This document shows, piece after piece, positions 1-11,970 of a stretch of DNA of 60,184 bases (position 1 is its first letter; each line of letters begins with the position of its first letter). The notes beneath the pieces were generated by a model that saw nothing but the letters and a program-made list of their open reading frames with translations, had not been told where the DNA came from and did no database searches. This stretch comes from Purshia tridentata. Lineage: Eukaryota > Streptophyta > Magnoliopsida > Rosales > Rosaceae. Location: the NCBI GenBank assembly GCA_003254885.1, contig QANT01007394.1:1-60184 (forward strand). The letters are read 5' to 3'. The position numbers and the translations under genes were made by a program.

Positions 1-1546
1 AATCTTTTCTTAAAGAACCAAAGTTTCCAAAAACTAATAAGTAAAATCAAATCTTTAATTTTTATCCGAGAATAAACTGAATTCTCAAAATCAGTTTTCA
101 AAACCAAGATCCATACTAAATTACCTTTAAAAGCAATAATCTTAAACCTCGGGAATCCCAATCATAGTCAAAAGTCTCCACCAGAACTTAGTAATCCTCA
201 ACCATAACCACTAATCCTTACTTAGTCCTCGATCAAACCTTTAAATCCTCGGCAATTCCATTCCTAATTCCGTACCCCTCTTTACTAGTCGGCAGCAACC
301 AAAACAAACAACACACAAGCAACCAAGTAACTAATTAAACTGGGAATTAAAGAGTCCTAGGTTCACTCACCGTGACCACGCGAAAAGACTAAACTACCCT
401 TCGTGTCCTTTGTGGCTCCTTTGCCCGGATTCTAAAATCCGGCAGCATAACGGCATCGGGGGTACCAATTCCCAAACCGAGCGTACCTGTTAAGACCAGA
501 CAGTCCAAGATATAAACCAGAATTCACAACAAGTGACAATCAAGTCAACACACAACCGAAACAGCGGGAACCACCACGCACGGGGGTTACCCGACCTCGG
601 GAAACACACTCGAAAGGTCCGAGAACTCACCCACAAACTTGGGTGGTTGGCCCGTGGCCGAAAACCGAGGAACGGTCGCTGGAACCGTCACACGCAGCGA
701 GTCCTACGACGGTCAACGGGCGGTCAACTGTCAAAAACGAAACTCGCGTTTAGCTAAAACAAATTACATGGGCACGTAGAGGAGATCGAGGGGATCGATT
801 TTCGAACCTAGGTCGACGGCCAAAAGTGGCCGGAAACTGATGAAACTCGCCGGAAAAGCCGGCGGCACCTTCAACACCGATCCGCCGTCCACGGCGGTCC
901 AAAGGTTCAATCGAACCCACCAACAAGCTGGGCTCGACGAGGGGAAGAGATCTGGGCGGTCGCTGAGCCTCGTCGTCGCCGGAAACGCCGAGATCGCCGC
1001 CGATGACGCCGACTGCACACTCTCGGATTTCGCGTTCTGGGCTGTTCCACGGGAAACCGCCACCATGGGAAGGAAGAGGGGGAGCCGGCGAGCACGGGAA
1101 GGTAAAGACCACGCCGGCCCGCCGCCGGACGCGCCCCCACGCACCGGCGAAAGGCGCGGCTGGGAGGAAGCTCGCGAGAAGGAGAGAGATTTCAGGAGAG
1201 AGGAGAGAGAAAATGGCTGTCTGAATTTTCTGGGGTTCTGTGCCCCTTTTAAAAATCCCACTTTTCAAAATTACCAACTTGCCCCTCTCTTCACACGTTC
1301 GTAACTTTCAAACCGTAGCTCCGTTCGACGCGTGCTACGTGTCTACGAACTCGTGAGGACGAGACCTTTCCAACGAACCCAAAGTCAACGCGAAAACCTT
1401 GCCCGAACAAAAAGTCAACTTTTTGCCCCTTTAAAAGTCAAACTTTAAAATTCAAAACCTCCAAAAACGTTTTACTTTCAAATTAAAATCCCGAAAATCT
1501 TTAAAAAGCTTTTCAAAACCACTTTTGAAAGGTGCGGGGTGTTACA
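1..1546 (-). mobile_element. Type-B solitary LTR, cut by window start
   Basis: The sequence matches, over its whole length, the left part of the reversed LTRs at 29894-32881 and 46120-48696, and it ends in the same GGGGTGTTACA terminus at 1546. Read on the minus strand the unit begins TGTAACACCCCGCAC. The terminus is followed by GACGG, but the other flank lies outside the window, so the target duplication cannot be checked. Around 1300-1450 it has several GTCAA cores (W-box TTGAC on the minus strand), and at 360-380 a minus-strand GTGAGTGA splice-donor-like site. The GC-rich stretch 533-1240 is open in several frames on both strands, but the frames match no protein I recognise. The same stretch recurs in the other B copies, so it belongs to the LTR and is not a gene. 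Confidence 0.85.
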
Positions 1547-1819
1547 GACGGACACCCATCTGAAACTACAAGTACAAGAGTAAGGATAAAATATCTGTCT
1601 TAAGACATTGCTAAGGCAAGCCTCTATCTACTTTTCTGTACATTATTCTGCAATAGATTGAGTTAAATTTTACATTTTTGTAATTGTATTTAATTATTGT
1701 ATTTGTGAATTTATGCACTGAGTAATATTATTTAAGTCTTTCAGTATTCTTAATTTATATATATTGTGTTTGCAATCCTGATTTTGTTCCATAACCAACA
1801 TTTAAGACAGATATTTAAC
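1547..1819 (+). other. AT-rich leader of the first copia element
   Basis: This AT-rich stretch lies between the type-B LTR and the copia gag start. It should contain the copia 5' LTR or leader, but I could not find a primer-binding site matching initiator tRNA-Met or a clear LTR end. The B LTR may have been inserted in or near it. No gene is visible. Confidence 0.4.
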
Positions 1820-2422
1820 ATGGAACAAGTGGGAAATGACATCAAATCCTCTCAAGCTGAGAAACCTGAGAAGTTTAGAGGCATTGACTTCAAACGTTGG
1901 CAACAGAAAATGCTTTTCTATTTGAGAACGTTGAACTTGGCAAAAGTGGTCAAGGAAGAGAAGCCTACTTCTACTGAGGATCCAATTCTTGCAGAAACAT
2001 TGAGTGCAATAGATGCATGGACTCATAGTGAGTTTCTCTGCAGAAATTACATCCTAAATGGGCTAGATGACACGCTGTATGATGTTTACTCATCATTTAG
2101 TACTGCCAAAGAATTGTGGGAGTCACTGGAGAAGAAGTATCTTTCTCAAAAGGCTAGTTCTAGTAAATTTGTCATTGGCAAATTTATGAACTACGAAATA
2201 GTGGACTCCAAGCCCGTTGTGAATCAAGTAGAAGAACTCCAAATCGTCATGCATGAATCGTATGTTGATGGGATGGATCTCTGTGAAAAATACCAAGTTG
2301 GTTCAATTATTGAAAAATTGCCACCTTCTTGGAAAGATTTCAAGATATATCTTAGGCATCTAACTGAAGAGATATCGCTGGAGGATTTGGTTCTCAAGCT
2401 TCATGTTGAAGATGAAAACTGA
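1820..2422 (+). pseudogene. Copia retrotransposon gag (element 1)
   Basis: The reading frame from ATG 1820 to the stop at 2420-2422 encodes about 200 residues of a plant copia capsid protein (UBN2/gag-polypeptide type). It opens with a KPEKFRG...WQQKM block and continues through DTLYDVYSSF, AKELWESLEKKY and a C-terminal LRHLTEEISLEDL region. The protein would package the retrotransposon RNA in a virus-like particle. I chose ATG 1820 because the capsid homology starts there; an upstream ATG at 1766 only adds an unrelated leader. The frame ends at a stop where copia polyproteins normally run on. The following zinc-knuckle stretch (about 2580-2630, beginning CWVCGKP) is frameshifted. The element is therefore dead. 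Confidence 0.85.
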
Positions 2423-2694
2423 AAAAATGAGAAGAATGATACTTCTCCTTATGAAGCCAAGGCTAATGTAGTCGAGGAAGGAACTTTCAAGCCAAAGCCT
2501 AGAAATTAGAAATTCAAAGGCAAGAAGAATGGTAAGACACTAGGGCTAGTGCCAAAAGGAAAGAACTTCAAAATCAAAGGAAGTTGTTGGGTGTGCGGAA
2601 AACCATTGTTACCATCGAAAGGATCAAAGCCAATCTATCAAGAACACTCAAGCAAATGTTGTGGAAGATAACTTAACTGCAGTCGTCTCTGAGA

Positions 2695-3290
2695 TCAATA
2701 TGCTTAATGACCATAATGATTGGTGGATGGATATCGGTGCTACAAGGCACATATGTTGAGAGAAAAATCTGTTCTCCACATATCAACCTATCAATGGTGG
2801 AGATAAGTTGTTCATGGGAAATGCCTCTGCATCAACCACTGAAGGAATAGGAAAAGTGGTTCTCAAGTTCACTTCCGGAAAGGAACTCATTCTCTTTAAT
2901 GTCCTTCATGTTCTTGATATTAGGAAAAACTTAGTTTCCGGTGCTTTGTTAAGTAACAAAGGTTTTAAATTAACCTTTGAATCTGATAAGTTTGTACTCA
3001 TCAAGGGTGAGATGTTCGTAGGAAAGGGCTACTTGACTGAAGGGCTCTTTAAACTCAATGTATTTTCACATGTGATCAATAAGAATATACACAATGCTTC
3101 TGTTTACTTGATTGACTCTCCTATTTTGTGGCATGCTAGATTAGGACATGTTAATTTTCATTCATTACATAGGATGGTTAACTTAAGATTATTGCCTAAA
3201 TGTGATTTGAATGATAAAATGCATAAGTGCGAAATATGTATTGAATCTAAATTTGCAACAAAATCTTTTAGTACTATTCTGGAAAAATAA
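2695..3290 (+). pseudogene. Copia protease and GAG-pre-integrase region (element 1)
   Basis: About 2718-2760 encodes a WWMD-I-GATRHIC stretch. This is the copia aspartic-protease active site with the usual DTG changed to DIG, followed at once by an in-frame stop. The frame then stays open from 2808 to 3290, covering the rest of the protease (DIRKNLVSGALL) and the GAG-pre-integrase domain. The zinc-binding pattern of that domain is visible as LWHARLGHVN, HSLHRM and, further on, CEICIESK. The protease would cut the polyprotein and the integrase zinc domain would help multimerise integrase. The altered active site and stop show that neither works now. Confidence 0.8.
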
Positions 3291-4634
3291 AATGAAGTGT
3301 TGGGATTAATACATAGTGATTTATGTGATTTCAAATCGACTCCAAATAAAAGAGGAAAGAAATACTTTGTAACCTTCATTGATGATCGCAGTAAATTTTG
3401 CTATGTATATTTATTACATAGCAAAGATGAAGCTTTAGATATGTTTAAGACATAGAAGGCTGAAGTTAAGAATCAACTGGAAAAGAAAATCAAAATTCTA
3501 AGGTCAGATAGAGGAGGGGAATACGAATCCCATGCCTTTTTCAGAATTTTGTTCTCAACATGGAATAGTGCATCAAATGACTGCACCGTATACTCCAAAA
3601 CAAAATGGAGTTGCAGAGCGTAAGAATAGAACACTCAAGAACTCAAGAACATGATTAATTCCATATTAATAAAGTCAGGGGCTCCACAACTTGTGGGGTG
3701 AAGCCCTACTTATTGCGAATTCTATTTTGAATAAAATCCCACATAACAAGACAAACATATCTCCTTATGAAATATGGAAAGGATGATTACCAACCTATAA
3801 GACACCCAAAGTATGGGGTTGCCTAGCCAAAGTCCAAATTCCTACTCCCAAGAGAACTAAACTTGGACCAAAGACAATTGATTGTGTTTACATAGGTGAT
3901 GCACTTAACAGTGCTGCGTTTCGGTTTTTGGTATTCAAATATGAAAATGAGGAAATACATAAAAACACAATAATTGAATCTGCAAACGCAAAATTCTTTG
4001 AACACATCTTTCCATATAAACAAGAAAAGAATGTCAGTACATAGAGAGTGCATGATGTTAATGATGTTGATCATATAACACCTACTGGTACTCAAGTTTT
4101 GGACATTGAACCAAGAAGAAGCAAATGGGCAAGAACTCAAAAGGATTTTGGACCCGATTTTATAATCTATCTTATGGAGGAAAAACCTTAAACTTATAAT
4201 GAGGCTATATCATGTCCTGAGGCTACTTCTTGGAAGGAAGCAATACAAAGTGAAATGGATTCCATTTTAAAAAACAATACTTGCGAATTGGTGGACTTAC
4301 CTTCGGGTAATAAACCAATTGGACATAAATGGATATTCAAAAAGAAATTGAAGCTAGATGGTACCATTGAGAAATACAAGGCTCGTTTAGTGGCCAAGGG
4401 AAAGGTCAAGGTTTCTATGATACTTATTCACCAGTTTCAAGAATCACATCTATGAGGATGTTGAACGCAATTGCAGCCGTTTACAATTTGGAGATACACA
4501 AAATGGATGTAAAGACCGCATTTTGAATGGTGAATTAGATGAAGAAATATACATGGAACAACCTGAAGGTTTTATTATGAAAGGTCAAGAAAAGAAGGTT
4601 TGTAAACTTATTAAGTCACGAAAAGTTTGATCAT
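3291..4634 (+). pseudogene. Copia integrase core and start of reverse transcriptase (element 1)
   Basis: Integrase pieces are clear: IHSDLCDF near 3310 (first catalytic Asp), FIDDRSKFCYVYLL near 3380, and RSDRGGEYES near 3505 (second Asp). The glutamate-bearing AERKN region near 3615 is in another frame. From about 4205 the RT begins (WKEAIQSEMDSI, then GHKWIFKKKLKLDG, YKARLVAKG), shifts frame after VAKG, and shows the MDVKTAF block near 4505. It reaches KVCKLIKS at 4597-4617. The next residues, HEKFD at 4617-4631, belong about a dozen residues further on in normal copia RT, so an internal deletion of roughly 36 bp is likely. The rest of RT, RNase H and the 3' LTR are missing; the CACTA element begins here. 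Confidence 0.8.
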
Positions 4635-5297
4635 GAGAAGTTCTTATTTGGCGCCAAAGTTTTGTCGCCCATTATATTTATTCTGTCACAAAATTATGCA
4701 TGGGCCAAAGGCGAGGAAGTCCAATTTTGTCGTCTATTCCTTAATTTTATATTTCATTATTTATTTATTACTATTTTTATTTTTTAATGGGGTTTCTTTA
4801 TTTTTTGGACTCATTTAATTATTTTTCATATATGTTTTCATTTATAAATTAATAGGCATTTTTTATTAAAATTATAAAATATTAATGTAATTTATATAAA
4901 TAATAATCTGGAACAAATACTAAATTAAAAATAAGATTGTTTTTTGTTCAAATGTAACATACAAATTGCACAAGTGTATAAACACTTCAAAAGGACCAAA
5001 TCATCTGAATATATACATGCCCATGTGACCTCAATATCTCAACACTTCATCAAAGTATCTAAGTACACTACTTCAAAGGAGCAAAGTATCTTAACATGCG
5101 CACTACAAAAGGACCAAGGTTTATGAATACTTAAAAAAAATTGATTCAATATTACCTAATGCACATCTAATTTGGCACTCACCATAGCTAAAATATCAAA
5201 AAGGTTGGATTGCCAACATACCTAATGCACACCTAAGTTAGCACACCCGAATTTGTTCTAACATATATCTTTCTCACATACCTAATGCACACTTAAT
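4632..5297 (-). repeat. CACTA 3' terminal and subterminal repeats
   Basis: This non-coding end has short repeated motifs typical of CACTA subterminal regions, where TNPA-type protein binds. TTTTGTCGCC occurs at 4660-4669 and the variant TTTTGTCGTC at 4725-4734. Three copies of a CCTAATGCACAYYTAA motif lie near 5154, 5220 and 5280, and AAAGGACCAA-type motifs near 4990, 5075 and 5107. Between them the sequence is AT-rich and holds no gene. Confidence 0.55.
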
Positions 5298-5379
5298 TTA
5301 TCTAACGATTACTAAAGGGTCTGCATGAAACCAAAAGACCCAAGACACATACATGAGCCACCAGTAAAAGTCTAACAAC

Positions 5380-8300
5380 CTAATTAAACCTAATATCCTC
5401 AAGATCATCAAAGCTATCATCATTTTCATCAACATCATCACCAGAAACACCACAAGAGTTGTTATGTTGGGCACCTCGAATGGCACCCAACTCAGCTTTC
5501 ATCTGCATAATACAAGAGGTAAACTCCTCCACCTTTCCTATAAGGTCCTCAATTCTTTTATCTGTTGCAGTAGCTGAAGCAATTGAACTGGTATTCATGG
5601 AAGAAGCATTTTCTCGACGAGGACCATATCCCACACCTCGAATTTTCCTACCTTTAGCAACCCCAACTCCTCTCCCCAAGATCTGAAACTATTCTGCAAC
5701 AGATACAATGATTTGCTCAAGTGGGGTACCCTCGAGTGCACTCTCAGCCAGCTCCTTCTTTTCATTCAACTTTGCCACCATCTCATCCTAGAAATAAAGA
5801 AGAGAAGTGTATACATATTAGCTAAACATGTTGGTATAGGGCATCTACAAAATATTTATAAAAATCTCAATAAAAAATCTAACAGAGTCTTGTTTGTTTC
5901 TCCAATAATTCCCAAATTTATAACCTACGATAATTCACATTTCAAATATTTTCATTCATGGGCCAAATACATACAAAATATTAATATTTTCTAAGTAATT
6001 GATGCAAAACATAACAACAATTATTCCATATATTTATCCAATCTCAAAACAGTAAGAAAATCATAGTTAAGATATGAATATAAATACATGAAATAGTAAA
6101 CCTTATACTTTTCCACTATGTTGTTCCCTTTCAACCCAACCACAAGAGTTGTGTATAAAATGGGTGGGCAAATTGTTTCCAGATATGTAGATGAGGAAAG
6201 CTTTCTAAGGGAACAAAATAGATTAACCAAACGGTGGGCAAAGGGTGTTAAAATTAATTCATGTCAAATTGCTTTTTGAGGAAAGCTTTTTGACGTGGAT
6301 TCTATATCCTTATTAGCTAAATTATCTTTCATAGCAAAACCAAATATTAACACATTCTTGTAAAGTTATGGAAAGAAAATACACATATTCAGATTAAAGT
6401 CTACGTCTATAAGCTTGCATGCAGGGAAGTTCTTAAGTTTTTTCTGAAAAGACTGAGTTGCACTCTTTGGTAAGAAAGCCTAAACTAATCTAACAACAAA
6501 GTACCTTAACAACATTACCTATGTTTCTAAAAGATTTTCAATTCAACACAATTATTAACTGACCCTAGCAACAAGTGACTTGATTTCATAGCACTATAAA
6601 GAACAAACTTTTCCAAACGCAAGGATTTAGTAAGATGTGTACAGATTTTGGCAATTAACCTCTTAAATGTTTTTCCTTGGCCATCTCGTCATTCCAATTG
6701 CCTGATTTGCCCTTATACATATGGCCCCAGTTCTCAATGTATGTGATTTGTTGACCCGCCTTGTTTGTCAACAAATAAAAAATATACTAATCAGATAGAT
6801 ACTTAAAATACAATTTATTAAACATTTAACTGAATATATACTCTTGGTACCAATTTTGTCGATTCCATATGTTTTTGGAATGGTCGTGAGCCCCCATGGT
6901 GGTTATATCTTAGCACGTTTCTACATGAGGAAAACACATCAAAGTTATAGATTAACCATAAGTAGAAGAAAGAAAATTCATTCAAAAGACCATTATAATA
7001 AATATTTAACATACTTGATATGTTTCTTTTGTGTACAACTCATCAACTAACCAGTGCCAATCCTCTGCAGGTCGGTTACCCAATTCCTTCGGAGGGTGTG
7101 CCTGTGCATATTCAAGGTCCTTCAACTGCGCCTGCGTCTTGTAATACTTGTGGAGCTTGGCTTTCCACTCTTTGAAGGTTGTTGACATACGATCCACAAC
7201 AAATCTCTATATATCTGGATCCTTCAAGTCTACATCAAAGATATATACATAAGAAACATGTTAAAAGATGCATGAATACATTAGTAACTCTCTAGAGCAC
7301 TAGTTCAGTAACTCTTTACAGCCCCTTAACCTTAAAATTTGATTAAATGGAAAAGAATTAGAGAGCCCAACTATTAATTATAATTGTATATAATTAACTC
7401 ACCGTCAACCCTTTTGCAATTTTTCCCTTATCACTCTCAGACAGCTCTTTGCATCACTTAACTTTAATAGGAGCAGTAGTGCGTACAAAGGATCCAATCT
7501 CTGATACTAACTTTTTGTTGGCATTTATCCTAGCAGGAAGTTTCTACGACTCATCCATTCGTATATCAATCCTATGATGGGTTGCATTTACCATATCATG
7601 GGTGTCCAACCCCATAGTTGGGCCTCGCTTCCTTTTCCTTAGAGAAGAACCAACTAAATAGAAAAATAAATTAATTAAAAACATGAGACAACAATATTTA
7701 CAAAAAATTAAGGTAACATGTTGACAATCACTCTTACGTACCTTCCAAGTTTGACCTTGCATCGAGGGGGGAGGTTGCTGGCTACTGTGACTCTGATGGT
7801 TGTGGTGCTGGTGGTGGCATCCCAGCTGATGTCAAAGTTTGAGCTAAGAAAAAAAAAAAAAAAAAGGTAAAATGAGAAACATAAGCTACAACAATAATTA
7901 CAAAAAATTAAGGTAACATGTTGGCAATCACTCTTACCTCCCAAGTTTGATCGTGTATTGAGGGTGGAAGCTGCTGGCTACTGTGACTCTGATGGTCATG
8001 GTGCTGGTGGTGGCAGCCTAGCAGACACTAAACCTTGAGCTAAGCAAAAAAAAAAAAAAAANAAAAAAAAAAAAAAAAAAAGGTTATATGAGAAACATAA
8101 GCTACAACAATAATTACAAAAAATTAAAGTAACATGTTGGCAATCACTCTTACCTCCCAAGTTTGATCGTGTATTGAGGGTGGAGGCTGCTGACTGTTGC
8201 GACTCTGATGGTCGTGGTGCTGGTTGTGGCAGCCCAGCTAATGTCAAACTTTGAGCTAAGTAGAAAAAAAAAAAGTTAAATAAAAAACATAAGCTGCAAC

Positions 8301-8820
8301 AATAATTAAAAAAACTTAAGGTAACATGTTGGCAATCACTCTTACCTCCCAAGTTTGACCGTGTATTGAGGGTGGAGGCTGCTGGCTGCTGTGACTCTGA
8401 TGGTCGTGGTGCTGGTGGTGGCAGCCTAGCTGATATCAAACTTTGAGCTAAGAAGAAAAAAAAAAGTTAAATAAGAAACATAAGCTACAACAATAATTAA
8501 AAAAAATTAAGGTAACATGTTGGCAATCACTCTTACCTCCCAAATTTGACCGTGTATTGAGGGTGGAGGTTGCTGGCTACTGTGACTCTCATGGTCGTGA
8601 TGCTGGTGGTTGCAGCCCAGCTGATGTCAAACTTTGAGCTAAGCAGAAAAAAAAATTAAATAAGAAACATAAGCTACAACAATAATTACAAAAAATTAAG
8701 ATAACATGTTGGCAATCACTCTTACCACCCAAGTTTGACCCTGCATTGAGGGTGGAGGCTATTGGCTGCTGTGACTCTGCTATTCTGTTTCCTCTTTCCA
8801 GGACCCGTTAACTTAGCCAT
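5380..8820 (-). pseudogene. TNPA-like CACTA accessory gene (Transposase_24 type)
   Basis: This multi-exon gene reads leftward from ATG 8820-8818 (MAKLTGPGKRKQ). Next come five near-identical 102-nt Pro/Ser-rich exons (7742-8638) and an exon at about 7403-7653 with KRKRGPTMGLD and VSEIGSFVRTTAPIKVK. Further exons hold TTFKEWKAKLHKYYK with NRPAEDWHWLV (7006-7240), NHHGGSRPFQKH (about 6860-6930) and ENWGHMYKGKSGNW (about 6665-6760). The last exon (about 5380-5790) has the conserved GRGVGVAKGRKIRGVGYGP block and a coiled-coil-like stretch. In En/Spm the comparable protein binds subterminal repeats and assists transposition. In-frame stops lie in the 7403-7653 exon and before GRGVG, and exon 1 seems frameshifted against the repeats, so the gene is dead. 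Confidence 0.75.
7742..8820 (-). repeat. Tandem array of a 102-nt exon with its introns
   Basis: The unit (about 190-220 bp, varying with an A/T tract) repeats five times, plus a sixth partial copy fused to the first exon. Predicted minus-strand exons are 8537-8638, 8346-8447, 8154-8255, 7938-8039 and 7742-7843, each exactly 102 nt; the start exon is 8726-8820. Every copy has an AG acceptor (rightward CTAAG) after a pyrimidine tract and a GTAAGAGT donor; the 7742 copy has an extra GTAC before it. The encoded module is proline/serine rich (LPPPAPRPSESQQPAAS). An ambiguous base lies at 8062 in the A-tract. Confidence 0.85.
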
Positions 8821-8989
8821 GTTGAGCATTAACAATGAAAAAAAACCAAACATAACCGGTACATAATACATATTGCATGAAAGAGATGTTTGAATATTTA
8901 TTACATAACCAATACTTCAAGTCAACTTCTTAATTTACTTAGAAAATAACAATTTTTGCAAAGTAAATAAAAACTACATCTGCTGAACA

Positions 8990-10785
8990 TTAATCTGAAT
9001 CACTATATTCATTACTTTCTAAACTATTTTCCTCATCATCTGATGGTATTTGTTCTTCCAGAGGGTCGTCATCTATAAAATCATCGACCTCAACAACTCC
9101 TTGTTCCATGTCTTTTTCGCTTAGAGCAACCACTTCAGGTTCTACATCATCTTTGCACAATGGTGTACTCGATTCCACACTTTCATCTCGAATAATTATA
9201 ACAATGTCTTCTCCTTCTTCTTTTTGATCAGCACCATCATCATTGTTAGTTTCTACATCATCCACTTTTTCATTCTCAAGAGCGTCCCACACATTTCTAT
9301 GTTGAATTCGTTGAACCACTTTCCAAGTAGGCCCCAATTTTGGGTCATCCAAGTAAAATACTTGACATGCTTGCGTTGCTAGTACATAAGGATCATCACG
9401 ATACCAAAGGCGGTTTACATTCACTAAAGTGAGATGGTAGTCTTTAACAAGTCTTTTCTTTTTCTTATCTGTGTCGAACCACTCACATTTAAAAAGGATT
9501 ACTTGATAGCCATATATAAATTGTATCTTAACAACATTGACTAGCTTTCCATAAAAACCACAATTTTCATCATCATGTGAACCTGGCACCATAAGACCAC
9601 TATTTTGTGTTGTGCAGTTTCCTTCGATTTGTTTGACCCACCATCGAATCCCATTAACTATGCACCCTGTGTAAGTTTCAACCCGATTATCTGGACCATA
9701 GGATAGTGCATACAACTCATCAGTCATTGATTGATCACCCTTATGAAATAGCACCTTCACATGTTCTTTAAACCACTCAGGAAATAATTGTCTATGTCTC
9801 TTATCTATGCCAATTGCACTCTCTCTTCATAATAATTCATGATGCTCTTTGCATTAACCCAAGTTAAAAGTTAAAATAAAGTGCAAGCAACAAAAAAGGT
9901 TTAACGAAAGATATAATGATCATTCTGAAAACAAAAAAAATGACTGGATGCTATTAGTATTAAGTAGCTTCGAAAGGGTTCAATCTTGTTGCAATTGTTT
10001 AAAATATACCAATAAGATACTTCCTTTTCTGTGGCAGAGAGATGAACCATTTTATGCCCATTGAATGGACTTGCATTATGAGAAAATACTGAGAGCTTTG
10101 CTGCATTATCACCCCCATCAACATTTCTTTCTGGTCGAGTAAATGATGTCTCAACATTCCGAAGATACATTGCACAGAACGTCACCGACTCATTAGCAAT
10201 ATATGCCTCTGCAATTGAACCTTCTGGCCTAGCTCTGTAACGCACATAACCCTTCAACTTTCCCAACATCCTAAGCATTACACAATTAATCAAATAAATC
10301 ATATTTCAAACTATTTGATATAAAATTAAGGTAAAAATAGAATGCAAGTGTTGAGTACCTTTCTATCGGGTACATCCATCGAAATCCTACTGGACCAGCA
10401 AGTTTTGCCTCACGTGGTAAATGCACTACTAAATGTACCATGATATCAAAGAATGCCAGCTAAAATATTTTTTCAAGTTTGCATAGTATGTACATTATGT
10501 CAATCTCCACCCTATCAAGGTCTGCAACATTTAATGTCTTTGCACATATTTGTTGAAAAAAGTTAGACAATTCTTCAAGTGGGGCACGCATCTTTTTTCA
10601 AGTATGGTCGAATTCCTATTGGAAGAAGACGCTGCAACAAGACATGACAATCGTGGCTCTTCAAACCCGAGATCTTACCATCTTTAACATTCCTTGAGAT
10701 ATTTGTTGCATAGCCATCTAGAAATTTCATAGATTTCAAGAATTGCAAAAATTTTCTACGCTCCATTGTTGGTAATGTATAACAT
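8990..10785 (-). pseudogene. TNP2-like transposase, C-terminal part
   Basis: This is the downstream part of the CACTA transposase. From right to left it encodes YTLPTMERRKFLQFL...SHDCHVLLQRLLPIGIR (10575-10785) and the DUF4218 region (about 10310-10570, LSNFFQQICAKTL and DIMVHLVVHLPREA) with an in-frame stop after CKLEKIF. A GT-AG intron follows (about 10290-10360). Then comes KLKGYVRYRARPEGSIAEAY (9901-10302) and finally the DUF4216 domain (8990-9760: GIRWWVKQIEGNC, LFKCEWFD, WYRDDPYVLATQA). It ends in an acidic tail and a stop at 8990. The right edge is the codon for Tyr in the CYT motif, where the LTR at 10786 inserted. Confidence 0.85.
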
Positions 10786-10828
10786 TGTAACGACCCGTAC
10801 CTTTTAAGTACACTATAATAGGGCCAAA

Positions 10829-11094
10829 CGTTGACTTTTGATTCTAGTAAGATTTTAGCTTTGACCTTGGTCCGTTAGAAAGGTCTTGAGCCCACGAGTT
10901 CATTGACATGCGGCATGGGTTATTTAGAGGCCTGGTTAGAAAGTTAGGAACGTGTTAAGGGACTCAAAAGTTGACTTTTTAAATTGCTCGGATTTTAGAG
11001 TTGACTTTGACATGGTTGTGTAGAGCTCGACTCCACGAGTTTGTAGACATGTAGCATGCATCATTTGGAGTTACGGTTTGAGAAATATGGAGGT
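10829..11094 (+). promoter_or_regulatory. Duplicated W-box-rich upstream block of a type-A LTR
   Basis: Two related blocks of about 130 bp follow each other (from 10829 and from 10969). Each has GTTGACTTTT, then a CACGAGTT...GACATG(C/T)(G/A)GCATG stretch, then GTTAGAAAG- or GTTTGAGAAA-like sequence. TTGAC, the core bound by WRKY factors, occurs at 10831, 10861, 10971, 11001 and 11007. The same layout recurs in the other A copies (13845, 22129, 42689, 53038 and reversed at 20100-20420). Type B has one such block. Confidence 0.65.
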
Positions 11095-11140
11095 TCAAAG
11101 TGAGGGGCAAACTTGTAATTTCGTTGAAATGGGTTTAAAA

Positions 11141-11158
11141 TTCCAGAAATTTCTGGAA
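11141..11158 (+). promoter_or_regulatory. Perfect heat-shock element in type-A1 LTR
   Basis: TTCCAGAAATTTCTGGAA contains four alternating nGAAn units with 2-bp spacing (TTC-GAA-TTC-GAA), the consensus site for heat-shock factor. It lies just upstream of the pyrimidine-rich tract where transcription could start. Confidence 0.7.
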
Positions 11159-11970
11159 TCTCCTTTTCCCCCTTTTATTTCTCTCTCCTCTCCCTCTCTC
11201 TCCCGCACTCTCACTATTCTCTCTCTCTCCTCCTCTCTTCAAGGCCAAACTTTGAATGGCCATAACTCCTTCGTTTGACGTCCGATTCTGGTGATCTTGG
11301 TATCGTTGGAAAGCTATCGACGATGCATTTCCACTGATAGTCTCAGATCATCATTCCCATCAACCTTGAAGACGCAGCAGCCCAGTTACAGTCGCGCCAC
11401 CGCCGTCGTTCTTCGTCGATTCCGGCCGTTTCTGGCCCTGTTTGGGTCGGATTCTTAGTGGGTTTTACTCCCCTCTTCGTGTGCTTCCTTTCCCCTAAGG
11501 CGACGTTCCCGAGTCTAGAGACGATCCAGCCGGAGACCAAAGCTAGGCTATCTCTGTGAGTGGACTTCGTTTCCTAAACTTTGTTTATGAATTCTTTATG
11601 AATTTCATGATTTAATTCGTATTTATATTTTGAGTTTTAATTGAGTTTTATTAATTGAGAATATTATTTGATTCTTGAGCTTGGTTTGAGGATTAATGCT
11701 TGGAAATAAATTTGATGTGTTGGTAACGATTTTTCGTGATGATTTATTCGAGCCGTTAGATTTTGGAAGCGTTTTGATTTCTCAAGTAAACGTATTTGGT
11801 TTATTCGTATCTTGAAGTATTAGAGGTTTGGTTATCGAAAAAGGATTTTATAATGATTTCACAGTATTGGAAAGTTTATATGTTTTATGGGCGAAAAAGG
11901 AATTTACGGGAAATGGTTTTCAAACCACCCTTCGCAGTACCCTTCAGATTATCAGATTATATAGGTCTTT

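Noticed and set aside
1205..1240. Heat-shock element in type B
   Set aside because: Only GAATTTTC remains here and TTTTCTGGGTTTCTG in the other B copies; fewer than three correctly spaced units.
750..1304. Overlapping open frames of 75-175 codons on both strands, also at 31726-32646 and 47641-48459
   Set aside because: They lie in the same GC-rich part of three type-B LTRs, are open on both strands through base composition, show no domain, and shift between copies.
8042..8081. Long poly-A as a retroposon tail
   Set aside because: It is the reverse of the pyrimidine tract before an exon acceptor in the TNPA-like repeat; the N at 8062 shows the length is uncertain.
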